This document shows, piece after piece, positions 46,190 to 55,038 of a stretch of DNA of 64,000 nucleotides; the stretch's first letter is position 1, and every line of letters starts with the position of its first letter. The stretch lies in NCBI GenBank assembly GCA_002490705.1, contig DKUO01000044.1, positions 43,120 through 107,119 of the forward strand. Reading direction: 5' to 3'. The translations under genes were made by a program, and so were the position numbers. The notes under the pieces were generated by a model. It was not told the DNA's origin. It saw nothing but the letters and a program-made list of their open reading frames with translations, and searched no databases. This stretch comes from Lachnospiraceae bacterium UBA7202. Its GTDB lineage: Bacteria; Bacillota; Clostridia; Lachnospirales; Lachnospiraceae.

Positions 46190-46279
46190 TTTTATCTCTC
46201 CCTCTTTCTTTGCATAACCGCAAGGTTTTTTGTTCTGAAATCAGGATATCAAAAAGGAAGGGTGGATTCCATTGATTTG

Positions 46280-46318
46280 CCTTACAGTTTGCAGCTGTAC
46301 CTTACAATTTTGTAACAA
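46280..46318 (+). promoter_or_regulatory. repeat elements before the ECF sigma gene
   Basis: CCTTACARTTT occurs at 46280-46290 and 46300-46310, exactly 20 bases apart. TTACAA/TTGTAA arms around 46302-46315 form a palindrome. Possible operator or ECF -35 region. Confidence 0.35.
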
Positions 46319-46356
46319 ATCGCACTGGAAAGGAACTAATGATATGAGGTGCTGAT

Positions 46357-46854
46357 ATGAACAAAGAAAAAATGGATGAAATCTATCGGGAAAACGCCGT
46401 CATGGTGTACCGATATCTCTGCGGTTTAACACAGGACAGCGGGCTTGCCGAAGAGCTGACGCAGGAAACATTCTTTCAGGCGGTCAAAGGAATTGATAAA
46501 TTCAGGGGCGACTGTAAGATTTCCGTCTGGCTCTGCGGGATTGCAAAAAACCTGTGGTGTAAGGAACTGGAAAAAAGAAAGCGGCGCAGGACGGTGGAGC
46601 TGGACGATACCATGCCCTCCCGTGAAAACGTGGAGAACCAAAGCCTGAACCGTTTGAAGACAACAGAAGTTTTCCGCCAAATGCATAATTTGGATGCTGC
46701 TACGAGAGAAGTCATGTATTTGCGATTGTCAGGGGAACTGCAATTTTCTGAAATTGCGGCTATTTTGGGAAAAACGGAAAATTGGGCGAGGGTAACTTAC
46801 TACAGGGGAAAACAGAAAATAATGGAAGGGATGAGAGAATGGAACGAGAATTAG
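46357..46854 (+). CDS. ECF-type RNA polymerase sigma factor
   Basis: 165 residues. Region 2 is visible at residues 8-75 (YRYLCGLTQDSGLAEELTQETFFQAV then FRGDCKISVWLCGIAKNLW), and region 4 at 110-160 (MHNLDAATREVMYLRLSGEL, FSEIAAILGKTENWARVTYYRGK). Group IV sigma factors are held by a cognate anti-sigma, here the overlapping next gene. The ABC exporter genes follow in the same operon, suggesting an antibiotic or envelope-stress response. Confidence 0.9.
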   Translation: MNKEKMDEIYRENAVMVYRYLCGLTQDSGLAEELTQETFFQAVKGIDKFRGDCKISVWLCGIAKNLWCKELEKRKRRRTVELDDTMPSRENVENQSLNRLKTTEVFRQMHNLDAATREVMYLRLSGELQFSEIAAILGKTENWARVTYYRGKQKIMEGMREWNEN

Positions 46855-47609
46855 CTTGTGAGATTGTAAAGGATTTGCTTCCTCTCTATGTGGACGGAAT
46901 GGTGAGCGAGGTTACAAAAAAGAGCGTAGAGACTCATTTGGAGGATTGTACGGATTGTAACGAGACATATCGCAATATGGCGTTTCATTTGGAAATGGAA
47001 ACACCGCAGACAGAGAGCTTTGACGTAAAAAGATTTTTGAAAAAGACAAAGAAAATGTATCTGCTGTATGGATTGGGCGGTATTAGCTTTATTGCAATCC
47101 TTGTCTGCCTGATCGTGGATCTGGCGGTAAACAGAGGACTGACATGGTCTTTGATTGTGGGAAGTTCCTGTTTGTTCGCAGACGCTTTACTCTATGTTCT
47201 TGCCACAGGTAAAAGCCACAAAGGCTGTGCCATTATGGCGGTGATCAGCATGGGGGTGTTTGTCCTGCTCTTTGTCATTCAGATTACCAGATATTATCTG
47301 ATGGGAACCGGGACAGTCTGGCTTTTCCGTTATGGGTTACCCATCCTGTTTACATGGCTTCTTGTCCTTTGGCTGCCGGTGCTTGCAAGGACATTTCTGA
47401 AATGGAAGATTTGGGACTGCTTCGCGTTGTTTTTCCTGCTGGTGATGATAGGAAATTATGCGACCAATCTTATTACCGGCGATTTGGTATGGGAGGAAGT
47501 GCTTCACTTGCAGAGGTTCATGGGCAATGCGCTGGGAGAGGCAGTGGGAAGCATTGTATGTGTCATCATCGGGAGAGTACAGGCATGGAGGAAAAAATGG
47601 GGACAATAA
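46839..47609 (+). CDS. membrane anti-sigma factor with zinc-finger domain
   Basis: 256 residues from the ATG at 46839 inside the end of the sigma gene (16-base overlap). The N-terminal zf-HC2 domain has the HxxxCxxC motif (THLEDCTDCNETY). Five or six hydrophobic segments follow from about residue 75. It would tether the sigma factor at the membrane until a signal is sensed. It overlaps the start of the ABC ATPase gene by 13 bases. Confidence 0.87.
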   Translation: MERELACEIVKDLLPLYVDGMVSEVTKKSVETHLEDCTDCNETYRNMAFHLEMETPQTESFDVKRFLKKTKKMYLLYGLGGISFIAILVCLIVDLAVNRGLTWSLIVGSSCLFADALLYVLATGKSHKGCAIMAVISMGVFVLLFVIQITRYYLMGTGTVWLFRYGLPILFTWLLVLWLPVLARTFLKWKIWDCFALFFLLVMIGNYATNLITGDLVWEEVLHLQRFMGNALGEAVGSIVCVIIGRVQAWRKKWGQ

Positions 47610-48505
47610 TCAGCGTAGAAAACTTAAGAAAGACTTACAAAAATGAAATCGCTGTCGAGAACGTATGCTTTGCACTTTCGTCAGGCAGCATTATGGGCCT
47701 TCTGGGGACAAACGGGGCGGGCAAGACAACCACATTGAAGATGATTACCAATTTATGTGCCAAAGACAAAGGAGAAATCGTTATAGACAAGGTATCGCTG
47801 GACCGTAATCCGGGGCTTGCGCTGTCAAAAGTGGGGGCTGCACTCGATACACCCAGTTTTTACCAGGAGCTGACCGCAAGAGAAAACATAGAATGCTTTG
47901 CACGCCTGTATGAAAATATGCCCGACGGGCAGGTTATGGAATTACTTGACTATGTCGGACTTACGGGCCAGGCCGAAAAGAAAGTAAAAAAGTTTTCTCT
48001 CGGCATGAAGCAAAGGCTGGCATTGGCAAGAGCTATGCTGGGACAGCCTAAACTGATTATTTTAGATGAGCCGGCAAACGGACTGGACCCACAGGGACAG
48101 ATTAATCTGTACCGTCTGATTTGTGATATGGCGAAAGAGAGGAACACAACCTTTATTGTTTCGTCGCACCAGCTGCATGACATGGAAAAATTTTGTACCG
48201 ATATTTTAATTTTAAATAAGGGAAAAAGTATTTTGCAGGGGAAAACGGAAGAAATTTTATCTGAGACAACAAATATTGTGGACTGCGTACTGGAAGAAGC
48301 AGGCGCTGCCGGGGATATTCTTTCCCGGTGGCAGGAAATCCGTGTGGAGTCACAGAGGGGGAGTCAGTTTACGATCAAGCTGGAAAATATTTGCTTGGAT
48401 GAATTTATTAAGAAGCTTGTGGCGAACCGCCTGCATATCCGCTATCTTTCCATGCGGAAACATTCCCTACAGGATCTTTTCTTAAAATTGACAGAAGGAG
48501 CTTGA
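47597..48505 (+). CDS. ABC transporter ATP-binding protein, BcrA type
   Basis: 302 residues from the ATG at 47597 (GGAGG five bases upstream). Walker A GTNGAGKTT, signature FSLGMKQRLALARAM, Walker B LIILDEPANGLDP. The C-terminal extension of about 90 residues is typical of the BcrA/bacitracin-lantibiotic self-protection group. It works with the two following permeases and lies under the ECF sigma/anti-sigma pair. Confidence 0.9.
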   Translation: MGTIISVENLRKTYKNEIAVENVCFALSSGSIMGLLGTNGAGKTTTLKMITNLCAKDKGEIVIDKVSLDRNPGLALSKVGAALDTPSFYQELTARENIECFARLYENMPDGQVMELLDYVGLTGQAEKKVKKFSLGMKQRLALARAMLGQPKLIILDEPANGLDPQGQINLYRLICDMAKERNTTFIVSSHQLHDMEKFCTDILILNKGKSILQGKTEEILSETTNIVDCVLEEAGAAGDILSRWQEIRVESQRGSQFTIKLENICLDEFIKKLVANRLHIRYLSMRKHSLQDLFLKLTEGA

Positions 48506-48508
48506 GCT

Positions 48509-49273
48509 ATGGAGCCATTGACAAGATTATACAGAAAGGAAATAGGCAGACAAAAGCTGATTTACATTTTTTTTGCCTGCTTTTTTACCGCTTCCTTCTT
48601 TTATGCGTTTCTGATTTCAACACCGCAGATGGAAGAAATGCTGAATATCAATATGGGAATGGTCGGGAGAAAAAATTTCCCCGAATTTATGATGAGATTT
48701 TACGTGGGAACAGTGGGTATCCTGTTTCATGTATTTTTGCTGACGTTATTTATCTGTGAGGAAGATAGAAACAAAATGTTTTATCAGCCCTTATTGCATG
48801 GGGCAAGCCGCAGTGGGATGATACGGTCAAAAGTTAGTGCTGCGGTCCTTATGTCGATGATTTTTGTTTTTCTGACTGCTGTCATAAATTATTTGACTGC
48901 TTTTATGCGGTGGGGCTGTGAAATCTTTGAATGGTCAGCCGTAATCAGAACCGTTATAAAATATTTGCTATCGGGTCTCTATATGGCTGTTATCACGCTT
49001 GGGATTATCGCACTTTGTATCTATACCCGCAGCACGTGGAAAACAATATTTTTCGTGGTTGTTTATCTGCTGGTTGACCAATTTGTCTATGGCGTAGACA
49101 TCGCATTTTTACAAAAAATATGGGTTGGATATTATCTTAACCGTTGGACGTTTACCTATGAATATCAGAAGGTGCCGCCCGGGGAACTCCTGACAGGAAT
49201 ATTCGTGATGGCGCTGTACGGGATTGCTTTCTTCTGGCTGTCCCTAATCAGAACACAAAAAATAGATTTTTGA
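48509..49273 (+). CDS. ABC exporter permease, first of two
   Basis: 254 residues, six hydrophobic segments, GAAGGAG site upstream. The sequence between the first two segments (EEDRNKMFYQPLLHGASRSG) fits the ABC-2/BcrB-like permeases in which a short coupling loop precedes helix 2. Similar in size and layout to the next gene, with which it probably forms a heterodimer. Confidence 0.78.
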   Translation: MEPLTRLYRKEIGRQKLIYIFFACFFTASFFYAFLISTPQMEEMLNINMGMVGRKNFPEFMMRFYVGTVGILFHVFLLTLFICEEDRNKMFYQPLLHGASRSGMIRSKVSAAVLMSMIFVFLTAVINYLTAFMRWGCEIFEWSAVIRTVIKYLLSGLYMAVITLGIIALCIYTRSTWKTIFFVVVYLLVDQFVYGVDIAFLQKIWVGYYLNRWTFTYEYQKVPPGELLTGIFVMALYGIAFFWLSLIRTQKIDF

Positions 49274-49285
49274 GTGAGGCGGAAC

Positions 49286-50032
49286 ATGATTAATAGATTG
49301 ATACAGATACAGTTCGCACGGCTGAAAAGGCAAAAGATATTATACTTATTTTTCGTAGTAATGACAGGAATCATTATCTCCAATGGGATTCAATGCGCAG
49401 GCGGTTTGGACGATCATGGTATGGGATATTATGCAGGCGGAAAGTTTCCGACAATGTGTATGCAGTCCTATATTGATATTGTGGGCACACTGTTTCTCGG
49501 CTTTATCAGTGCGGTATTGATTTGCGGGGAAAAGGCAAGCGGTATGTTCGCGCAGCCCTTATTAAATGGCGTTTCCAAAAAACAGCTTTTAACGGCAAAA
49601 ACTGTCAGTATTTTCACGGTTGCATTGGTATGCTTTCTGTTTGTAGCAGCTGCCAGCATTGGAACGGGCTTTTTTTTATGGGGCACTCATATCTTTGATC
49701 AGGCACAGGACTATTTGTTACAAATGCTGTTACTGCTTTTTCCACAGACAACCATGGTTCTGTTTTTCGTGCTTTTGGCCTTATATATGTCGAATATATC
49801 CGGGATGATGTGTGCTTCTCTGATCATTTTACTGGTCAATAACCTGTTCAGCCAGTTTTTTGGCAGATACCTGTCGTTTGTTGATTTTATGTACTATCTT
49901 TATGCTTTTTCAGGATATAACGGAATGGAAGTGACAGAAAAAGTGATTGTGTCAGGGATCACGGTAAATATCGTAACAGGGATAATTTTGGTTTATGGGA
50001 TCAGAAGGCGGGCAAAAAATATGATAATTTAG
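49286..50032 (+). CDS. ABC exporter permease, second of two
   Basis: 248 residues from the ATG at 49286; a GTG at 49274 abuts the upstream stop and is less likely. Six hydrophobic segments and the coupling loop CGEKASGMFAQPLLNGVSKKQLL, quoted by its key residues GEKASG, mirror the first permease. This is the last gene of the ECF-controlled operon. Confidence 0.78.
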   Translation: MINRLIQIQFARLKRQKILYLFFVVMTGIIISNGIQCAGGLDDHGMGYYAGGKFPTMCMQSYIDIVGTLFLGFISAVLICGEKASGMFAQPLLNGVSKKQLLTAKTVSIFTVALVCFLFVAAASIGTGFFLWGTHIFDQAQDYLLQMLLLLFPQTTMVLFFVLLALYMSNISGMMCASLIILLVNNLFSQFFGRYLSFVDFMYYLYAFSGYNGMEVTEKVIVSGITVNIVTGIILVYGIRRRAKNMII

Positions 50033-50137
50033 AGCAGTAGTAGAATTTGCAACGTAAAGTTGCGAAATTGCCATAGTAAAATGATAGACATTCTTTATAT
50101 TTTTGCTATTATGAAGCAAAAACCGGGAGGAAAAGAT

Positions 50138-50959
50138 ATGTCATTCGGAGAAAAACTATATCAATTAAGAAAGGCACAGGGACTTTCACAGGAAGCATTA
50201 GCGGAAAAATTGCATACCAGCAGACAGGCAATCAGCAAGTGGGAAAATAATAACGGCTATCCCGAAACGGAAAAAATTGTTCTGATTGCGAAACTGTTTT
50301 CGGTGAGTCTGGATGATTTGCTGATGGATGAACGGGAGATAGACGCAGGGCCCGATGGCGTAGACAGGAAGCCCGAAAGTTGTTGTGACAGCAAAGGAAA
50401 AGGATGGAATGAATATTATGTAAACCGAGAAACGGCGAATGGATTTCTGCTCTATTATAAAAAGAAATTTTTGCTGATAGCGGCGGCCTGCGGGCTTATT
50501 TTGGGCTGTAATGCGGTTTCTTATTCTTCAACGGAGCCCGGGTTTTATGAACTGGCAGTGGAGCCGTTTCTCACCACGCTGTCGGTTTTGACGCTGCTTT
50601 CTATTGTATTTTACGTTATTTTAAAACAGAATCCATACAGAAACCTCAGGGATAAGGAGCTGATTTTTTCGGAAGAGGTGAGAAAAGAATTACAGAATGA
50701 GTTTTTCAAAATAAGAAAGGTTTTATTAGCTGGTATCATAATATGTCTCACAATTGTGGGTGTAAATGAAATGTATTTCGCTGGCTTCCTCAGTTCAAAT
50801 TGGGAAAAAATGTATCTTATGAGTGAAGAAGAAGTGAGACGTGGCAACGTATTTTATATGATACTTGTGGGTGTCTGCGGCTTTGTTATGATTTTTTGCG
50901 CGGGCGTGTACTGGTCTTATGCTACCTTACGGCGAAATCAGTCCGCAAAGAATATTTAG
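50138..50959 (+). CDS. XRE regulator with C-terminal membrane segments
   Basis: 273 residues from the ATG at 50138 (GGGAGGA upstream). An N-terminal helix-turn-helix (LRKAQGLSQEALAEKLHTSRQAISKWE, within residues 8-40) is followed by a linker and four hydrophobic segments (about residues 105-125, 140-160, 200-218, 245-262). It is a membrane-tethered regulator of the kind found next to BceAB-type exporters. A GCAAC/GTTGC inverted repeat lies at about 50050-50066 and could be its operator. It starts 16 bases before the decayed ATPase gene. Confidence 0.8.
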   Translation: MSFGEKLYQLRKAQGLSQEALAEKLHTSRQAISKWENNNGYPETEKIVLIAKLFSVSLDDLLMDEREIDAGPDGVDRKPESCCDSKGKGWNEYYVNRETANGFLLYYKKKFLLIAAACGLILGCNAVSYSSTEPGFYELAVEPFLTTLSVLTLLSIVFYVILKQNPYRNLRDKELIFSEEVRKELQNEFFKIRKVLLAGIIICLTIVGVNEMYFAGFLSSNWEKMYLMSEEEVRRGNVFYMILVGVCGFVMIFCAGVYWSYATLRRNQSAKNI

Positions 50960-50974
50960 AAAGGGAGGCGCGTG

Positions 50975-51666
50975 ATGTCGGAGTATCATTATATTGATGT
51001 GAAAAATCTTGTAAAAAATTATGATACAGGGAAAGTCAAAGTAAACGCTGTTGATCATGTCAGCTTTTGTGTGGATCAGGGTGAGTTTATCGGCATTATG
51101 GGAGCTTCTGGTTCCGGTAAATCCACAATCTTAAATATTCTTGCCGCCATAGATACGATGTCAGAGGGACAAGTTTTTTATGACGGAACCGATATTTCAG
51201 GAATGGACGAGGAAGAACTGGCGAATTTTCGGCGCAAAAACCTGGGGTTTGTTTTTCAGGACTATAATCTATTAGATACCTTAAGCATCGAAGAAAATAT
51301 TATGATTCCTATGACTCTTGGCAGTCAGGAAATGAGTATGGCCCGCTTGAAAGAGGAAATAGACAGCAGGCGGCCTGTGCCAGAGCCCTTGTCAATAATC
51401 CCAAGCTGATTCTTGCTGATGAACCGACAGGGGCGCTGGATTCTATATCGTCAGCTGCGCTGCTTCACACGTTGCAGATTATGAACGAGGAATTAGGAGC
51501 AACGATTTTAATGGTAACGCATGATGTGTTCTCAGCTTGTTATTGTGAGAGAATTTTACTTTTATGCGACGGTAAAATATACGCCGAATTAGAGCGGGGA
51601 AACAGCGATAAAAGAGATTACCTGAACCATTACGAAATGCGAAAAGGCTGTGGAAAGATTATTTGA
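50975..51666 (+). pseudogene. decayed BceA-type ABC ATPase
   Basis: The ATG at 50975 (AAGGGAGG upstream) opens a normal start: Walker A GASGSGKST, Q-loop FVFQDYNLLDTLS. At about 51366 the reading frame leaves family sequence; from the next bases another frame reads QAACARALVNNPKLILADEPTGALD, the part that follows the signature motif. About 30 residues including LSGGQ are missing and the frame is shifted. The C-terminal fragment (ending 51666) lacks the usual tail and runs into the permease. The ATPase cannot be active. Confidence 0.8.
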
Positions 51667-53542
51667 TTTACTTTTTAACCCTATGTATGATAACGGCTCT
51701 TATGTTTTCCTTTCATTCGCTGCTTTTTTCCAAAGATATTTATGTGATGATGCATTACGGAGAAAGCGGGGAACTGTCTACTGCGGGAACGATGCTGGTG
51801 ACCTTTATGTCGGTTTCCACAGCGATTGTTCTGGGCGTTACGGGCTGGCTGATCCACTATATGATGCGATTTATTCTGGAAAAAAGAAGCCGGGAATTTG
51901 CGATCTATTTGTTGGCGGGAATGCAGAAAAGACAGCTGGAGAAATTGTATGTGAGGGAAAATCTTTTTCTCGGAGCGGCCGCTTTCGGAACGGGAGCACT
52001 TTTGGGAGGCGGCTTGCGTTTTGCACTGTTTTTTGTGTTTTATAAAAGTATTGGAATAAATTACAGTCCGGCGGGGCGAAGTTTTGGAGCCGGACTGCCC
52101 GCAATTTTACTGACAGTTTTCCTACACGGCTGTTTTTCCTTTCCGTCGGCAATGTTTTGTTTCTATATTTTCTGATATTTACAGGCAGGATAACAAAGGC
52201 GACGGCAGTGTTTGAAATGATTGGGATTTCCCTTACCTTCTACTTCTTTTGGCTGGGATTTTCTTCCTTTCTGGCAGCATATATCAAAGGCAGGGGACGG
52301 TTGATCTATAAACGGGGAAATTTGTTTTTGTTAAGGCAGTTTTCAAGTAAAATTCGGAATATCTGTTTTGTCCTCGGCACATTAAGCCTGCTATTTATGT
52401 TCGCCCTGACAGGGAGCTCATTTGCGTTCATGTTAAGCGATTATCAGAATAAACAGTTAGAGGTGGAATATCCGTTTGATATCATTATAATCAGTGACGA
52501 TACGGAAGCAAGATTTTCCGAGGAGGAAAAGCTGATAGGAAAAACAACGGATATAAAAGATATCTATAAATATAAGGTTTACCAAAATGGAACAAAAGAA
52601 ATGGGGGATTATTTGTATCAGAATTTAGGGTTGTTTTCCGACAGGGACAGCGATCCGGTTATGGCGGAGGGAAAGCGGGCTACAGCCTACTACGATTACG
52701 ATGTATATATGGGGGTCACGGATTACAACAGACTGCGGGATATGCTGGGACTGGAGGCAGTTACCCTGCATGATGATCAGTATCTTATCCATATGCCGAA
52801 CCGGGTATATCAGGAAATCAGGGAAAAAGGTGATAAGCCGGAAAACAGTCTTCATACGGGGCTTTCGTTTGCCGGTATACAAACCGAAGGGTTTGCGCAG
52901 AACGGTCACAATGGAACCGACTCTTTACTGGTCGTACCGGATTGGAAACTGGCGGAGATGCAGAAGTATTTTTCTCTTATGGCAGTTATGGCAAAAGGGA
53001 ATGCGCCGGAAAGTTTATCGGACCGTTTATATGAACTGGCAGGAAAGAAGAGAGGCTATGACGAACTGGCTGATTTTATTAAAATCGGGAGCGAAGAGCT
53101 TTTCTTAATGCCGGCTTCAATACAGGTTAAGAGCCGGGAAATTACGGAGTTAAAATTTTTAATGAGCACTTTGTCATTTCCGCTTTTTTATATTGGACTG
53201 GTGTTTCTATGCGTGGCATTTACCGTTCTGTCTGTCCAGCAGATAAGCGATTCTCATAAATATAAATTCCGTTATCGGATTTTGTATCAGCTCGGCATGA
53301 GGAAGAAAGAAATAGGAAGAATGTTGGCAAAGCAGATGTTTTTCTACTATTTGTGTCCGGTGCTCCTTGCGGCTGCCGTCAGCGCGGCACTTGTACTTTG
53401 TACGGGGGAGGCGTTCGTAGCCCATACGGGAATCCGTACGGCGGGAGGGACATATTTTAGCGCTTCATGCGGCGGTTTTCTCAGCGTATATGTTTTATAT
53501 TTTGGTTTGACCTATGTTCAGTGCAGGAGGGAGGTGATATAA
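51612..53542 (+). pseudogene. decayed BceB/FtsX-type ABC permease
   Basis: The first piece reads RNAKRLWKDYLIYFLTLCM in frame with no normal start codon before it, so the 5' end is lost. It stops at 52173-52175 after three membrane segments. A second frame (from about 52157) resumes at a later membrane segment and continues to a normal C-terminus (TYVQCRREVI) at 53542, through the large extracellular domain and last four helices. The intervening linker of the family seems absent. Together with the ATPase, at least three lesions mark this transporter as inactive. Confidence 0.75.
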
Positions 53543-53626
53543 TCAGAGCAGAGATGTAAAATGGTAAATCGGTGAGGGTATAATGAATGCAGAAAGGTGC
53601 CGGGCAAGAAGCTGGAGGAGAAATAG

Positions 53627-54088
53627 ATGAGTAGATTAAAGGAACTTCGGAAATATGTGGATGATGAATTAAACAAGATGGAGGATGCCAGCAGACAAAA
53701 CAGCGCAATCGTACACCTTTACGGCGTATCTCTTGCTGCTGTAATGATTGCAAGGAAACGGGGGCTTGATTCGGAGCTTTCCTCGATGGCAGCAATGCTC
53801 CATGATTTGTATGCATATAAGACAGGGTCTTATGATGACCATGCGCACAAAGGAGCGGAACTTGCAGGAAATATTCTCAGAGAACTGAAGCTGACGGATG
53901 AAACCGAGACGGATATCATTTGTTCTGCGATATACCATCACGATGACAAGCTTGTGGTGGACAGTCCAATGGATGAAGTTTTGAAAGATGCAGATGTAAT
54001 TCATCACTGTATGAATGATTTATCGAAACCTATAAAAGAGAAAGAACAGGCACGTTTTGACAAACTGTGCGCTGAGTTTGGGATGTGA
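53627..54088 (+). CDS. HD-domain hydrolase
   Basis: 153 residues with GGAGGAG upstream. The HD metal motif is visible as IVHLYGVSLAA, MAAMLHDLYAY and DDHAHKGAELAG, then IYHHDDKL. Such small HD proteins are metal-dependent phosphohydrolases of the YfbR/uncharacterised type. No substrate can be named. The preceding decayed transporter appears unrelated. Confidence 0.8.
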   Translation: MSRLKELRKYVDDELNKMEDASRQNSAIVHLYGVSLAAVMIARKRGLDSELSSMAAMLHDLYAYKTGSYDDHAHKGAELAGNILRELKLTDETETDIICSAIYHHDDKLVVDSPMDEVLKDADVIHHCMNDLSKPIKEKEQARFDKLCAEFGM

Positions 54089-54195
54089 CTTATAGATATG
54101 GCGATAGTATGGCGGCTGTAAAAACCACAGTACATATGGTAGTAACAAAATAGAATGGTTTGGGAATAGAATAATGTGGACGATAGAATAGAGGG

Positions 54196-54234
54196 AACGC
54201 TGTTTGCGGACAAGTGCTGCGGGCAGCGTTTTTA
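54196..54234 (+). terminator. intrinsic terminator between HD and PIN genes
   Basis: AACGCTG (54196-54202) pairs with CAGCGTT (54224-54230); the T-run extends to 54233. The rest of the 237-base gap holds only the promoter below. Confidence 0.65.
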
Positions 54235-54276
54235 TATGTGATAAGCTTTTTGATAAGAAACTTGTCTATGAAATTG

Positions 54277-54305
54277 TTGCGGACTGTATATACTGTATGT
54301 ATAAT
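54277..54305 (+). promoter_or_regulatory. promoter/operator of the PIN toxin-antitoxin operon
   Basis: TTGCGG (54277-54282) and TATAAT (54300-54305), spacer 17. The spacer carries the direct repeat ACTGTATATA/ACTGTATGTATA, a likely autorepression site. Confidence 0.55.
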
Positions 54306-54325
54306 AATTTTAAGGGAGAGATGAC

Positions 54326-54814
54326 ATGCAAAAATTAAAGGTTTATCTTGATACATCAGTAATAAGTTATTTATATCAGGAAGATGCACAGGAAAAGATG
54401 CAGGATACGTTGCAATTATGGGAAAGATTTAAGGAACAGCAATATGAGGTATATATTTCGGATATTGTAATTAATGAAATCAGTGATTGTACGGAAGAAA
54501 AGCTTAATATTTTGATGGACTATCTGGATCAAATAGAGTATCATCTAGTTGCAACAAATGAGAATACAGTAGGGCTTGCAGAGAAGTTTATAGATTTTGG
54601 GATATTGAAACAAAAGAGCTTTGATGATTGTCAACATATTGCATCGGCAATTTTAGCAGGCTGTGATATTATCATATCTTGGAATTTTAAGCATATTGTC
54701 AATATTAAGACAATAAGAGGGGTCAAAGTAATAACAACACTGGAGGGGTATAAGGATTTATTGATATTTCCTCCGTCTGTCCTATTAGAAAGTGAGGAGG
54801 ATGAGTATGAATAA
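54326..54814 (+). CDS. PIN-domain ribonuclease, toxin-like
   Basis: 162 residues, GGGAGAG upstream. PIN acidic residues are in place: KVYLDTSVISYLY (first Asp), VINEISD (Glu), SFDDCQHIASAIL (Asp pair) and ISWNFKHI. The domain cuts RNA, usually tRNA or mRNA, in type II toxin-antitoxin systems. The gene order is toxin first, and its last eight bases overlap the antitoxin start. Confidence 0.8.
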   Translation: MQKLKVYLDTSVISYLYQEDAQEKMQDTLQLWERFKEQQYEVYISDIVINEISDCTEEKLNILMDYLDQIEYHLVATNENTVGLAEKFIDFGILKQKSFDDCQHIASAILAGCDIIISWNFKHIVNIKTIRGVKVITTLEGYKDLLIFPPSVLLESEEDEYE

Positions 54815-54980
54815 ACCGATTGTGAGTGAACGCTTTGATGTGGATGACATTAGAAAGATACGTGAATATAATTCGTTGAGGCACATCAATATGACACCAG
54901 CAGAAATAGTAGAAGACACAAAAAAGGGAGCGGCGGTAATACTTAAGCGTTTACAGGATAGGCGTGCTATAAAGATATGA
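54807..54980 (+). CDS. small antitoxin partner of the PIN toxin
   Basis: 57 residues from the ATG at 54807, six bases after GAGGAGG; an ATG at 54801 abuts that site. The sequence NKPIVSERFDVDDIRKIREYN, shown in part, then a helix MTPAEIVEDTKKGAAVILKRL, fits small antitoxins of PIN toxins. No DNA-binding domain is obvious, so regulation may need another region. The pairing by overlap is the main evidence. Confidence 0.65.
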   Translation: MNKPIVSERFDVDDIRKIREYNSLRHINMTPAEIVEDTKKGAAVILKRLQDRRAIKI

Positions 54981-55038
54981 TACGGGATGAAAGCATTCTT
55001 ATGGCAGAGGAAATAGTTGATCAAGGAGAATTATTTAT

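Noticed and set aside
45876..46223. 115-codon minus-strand frame overlapping the CotH lipoprotein end
   Set aside because: It runs through the terminator; the 64-codon frame in another phase has the ribosome site and membrane segments.
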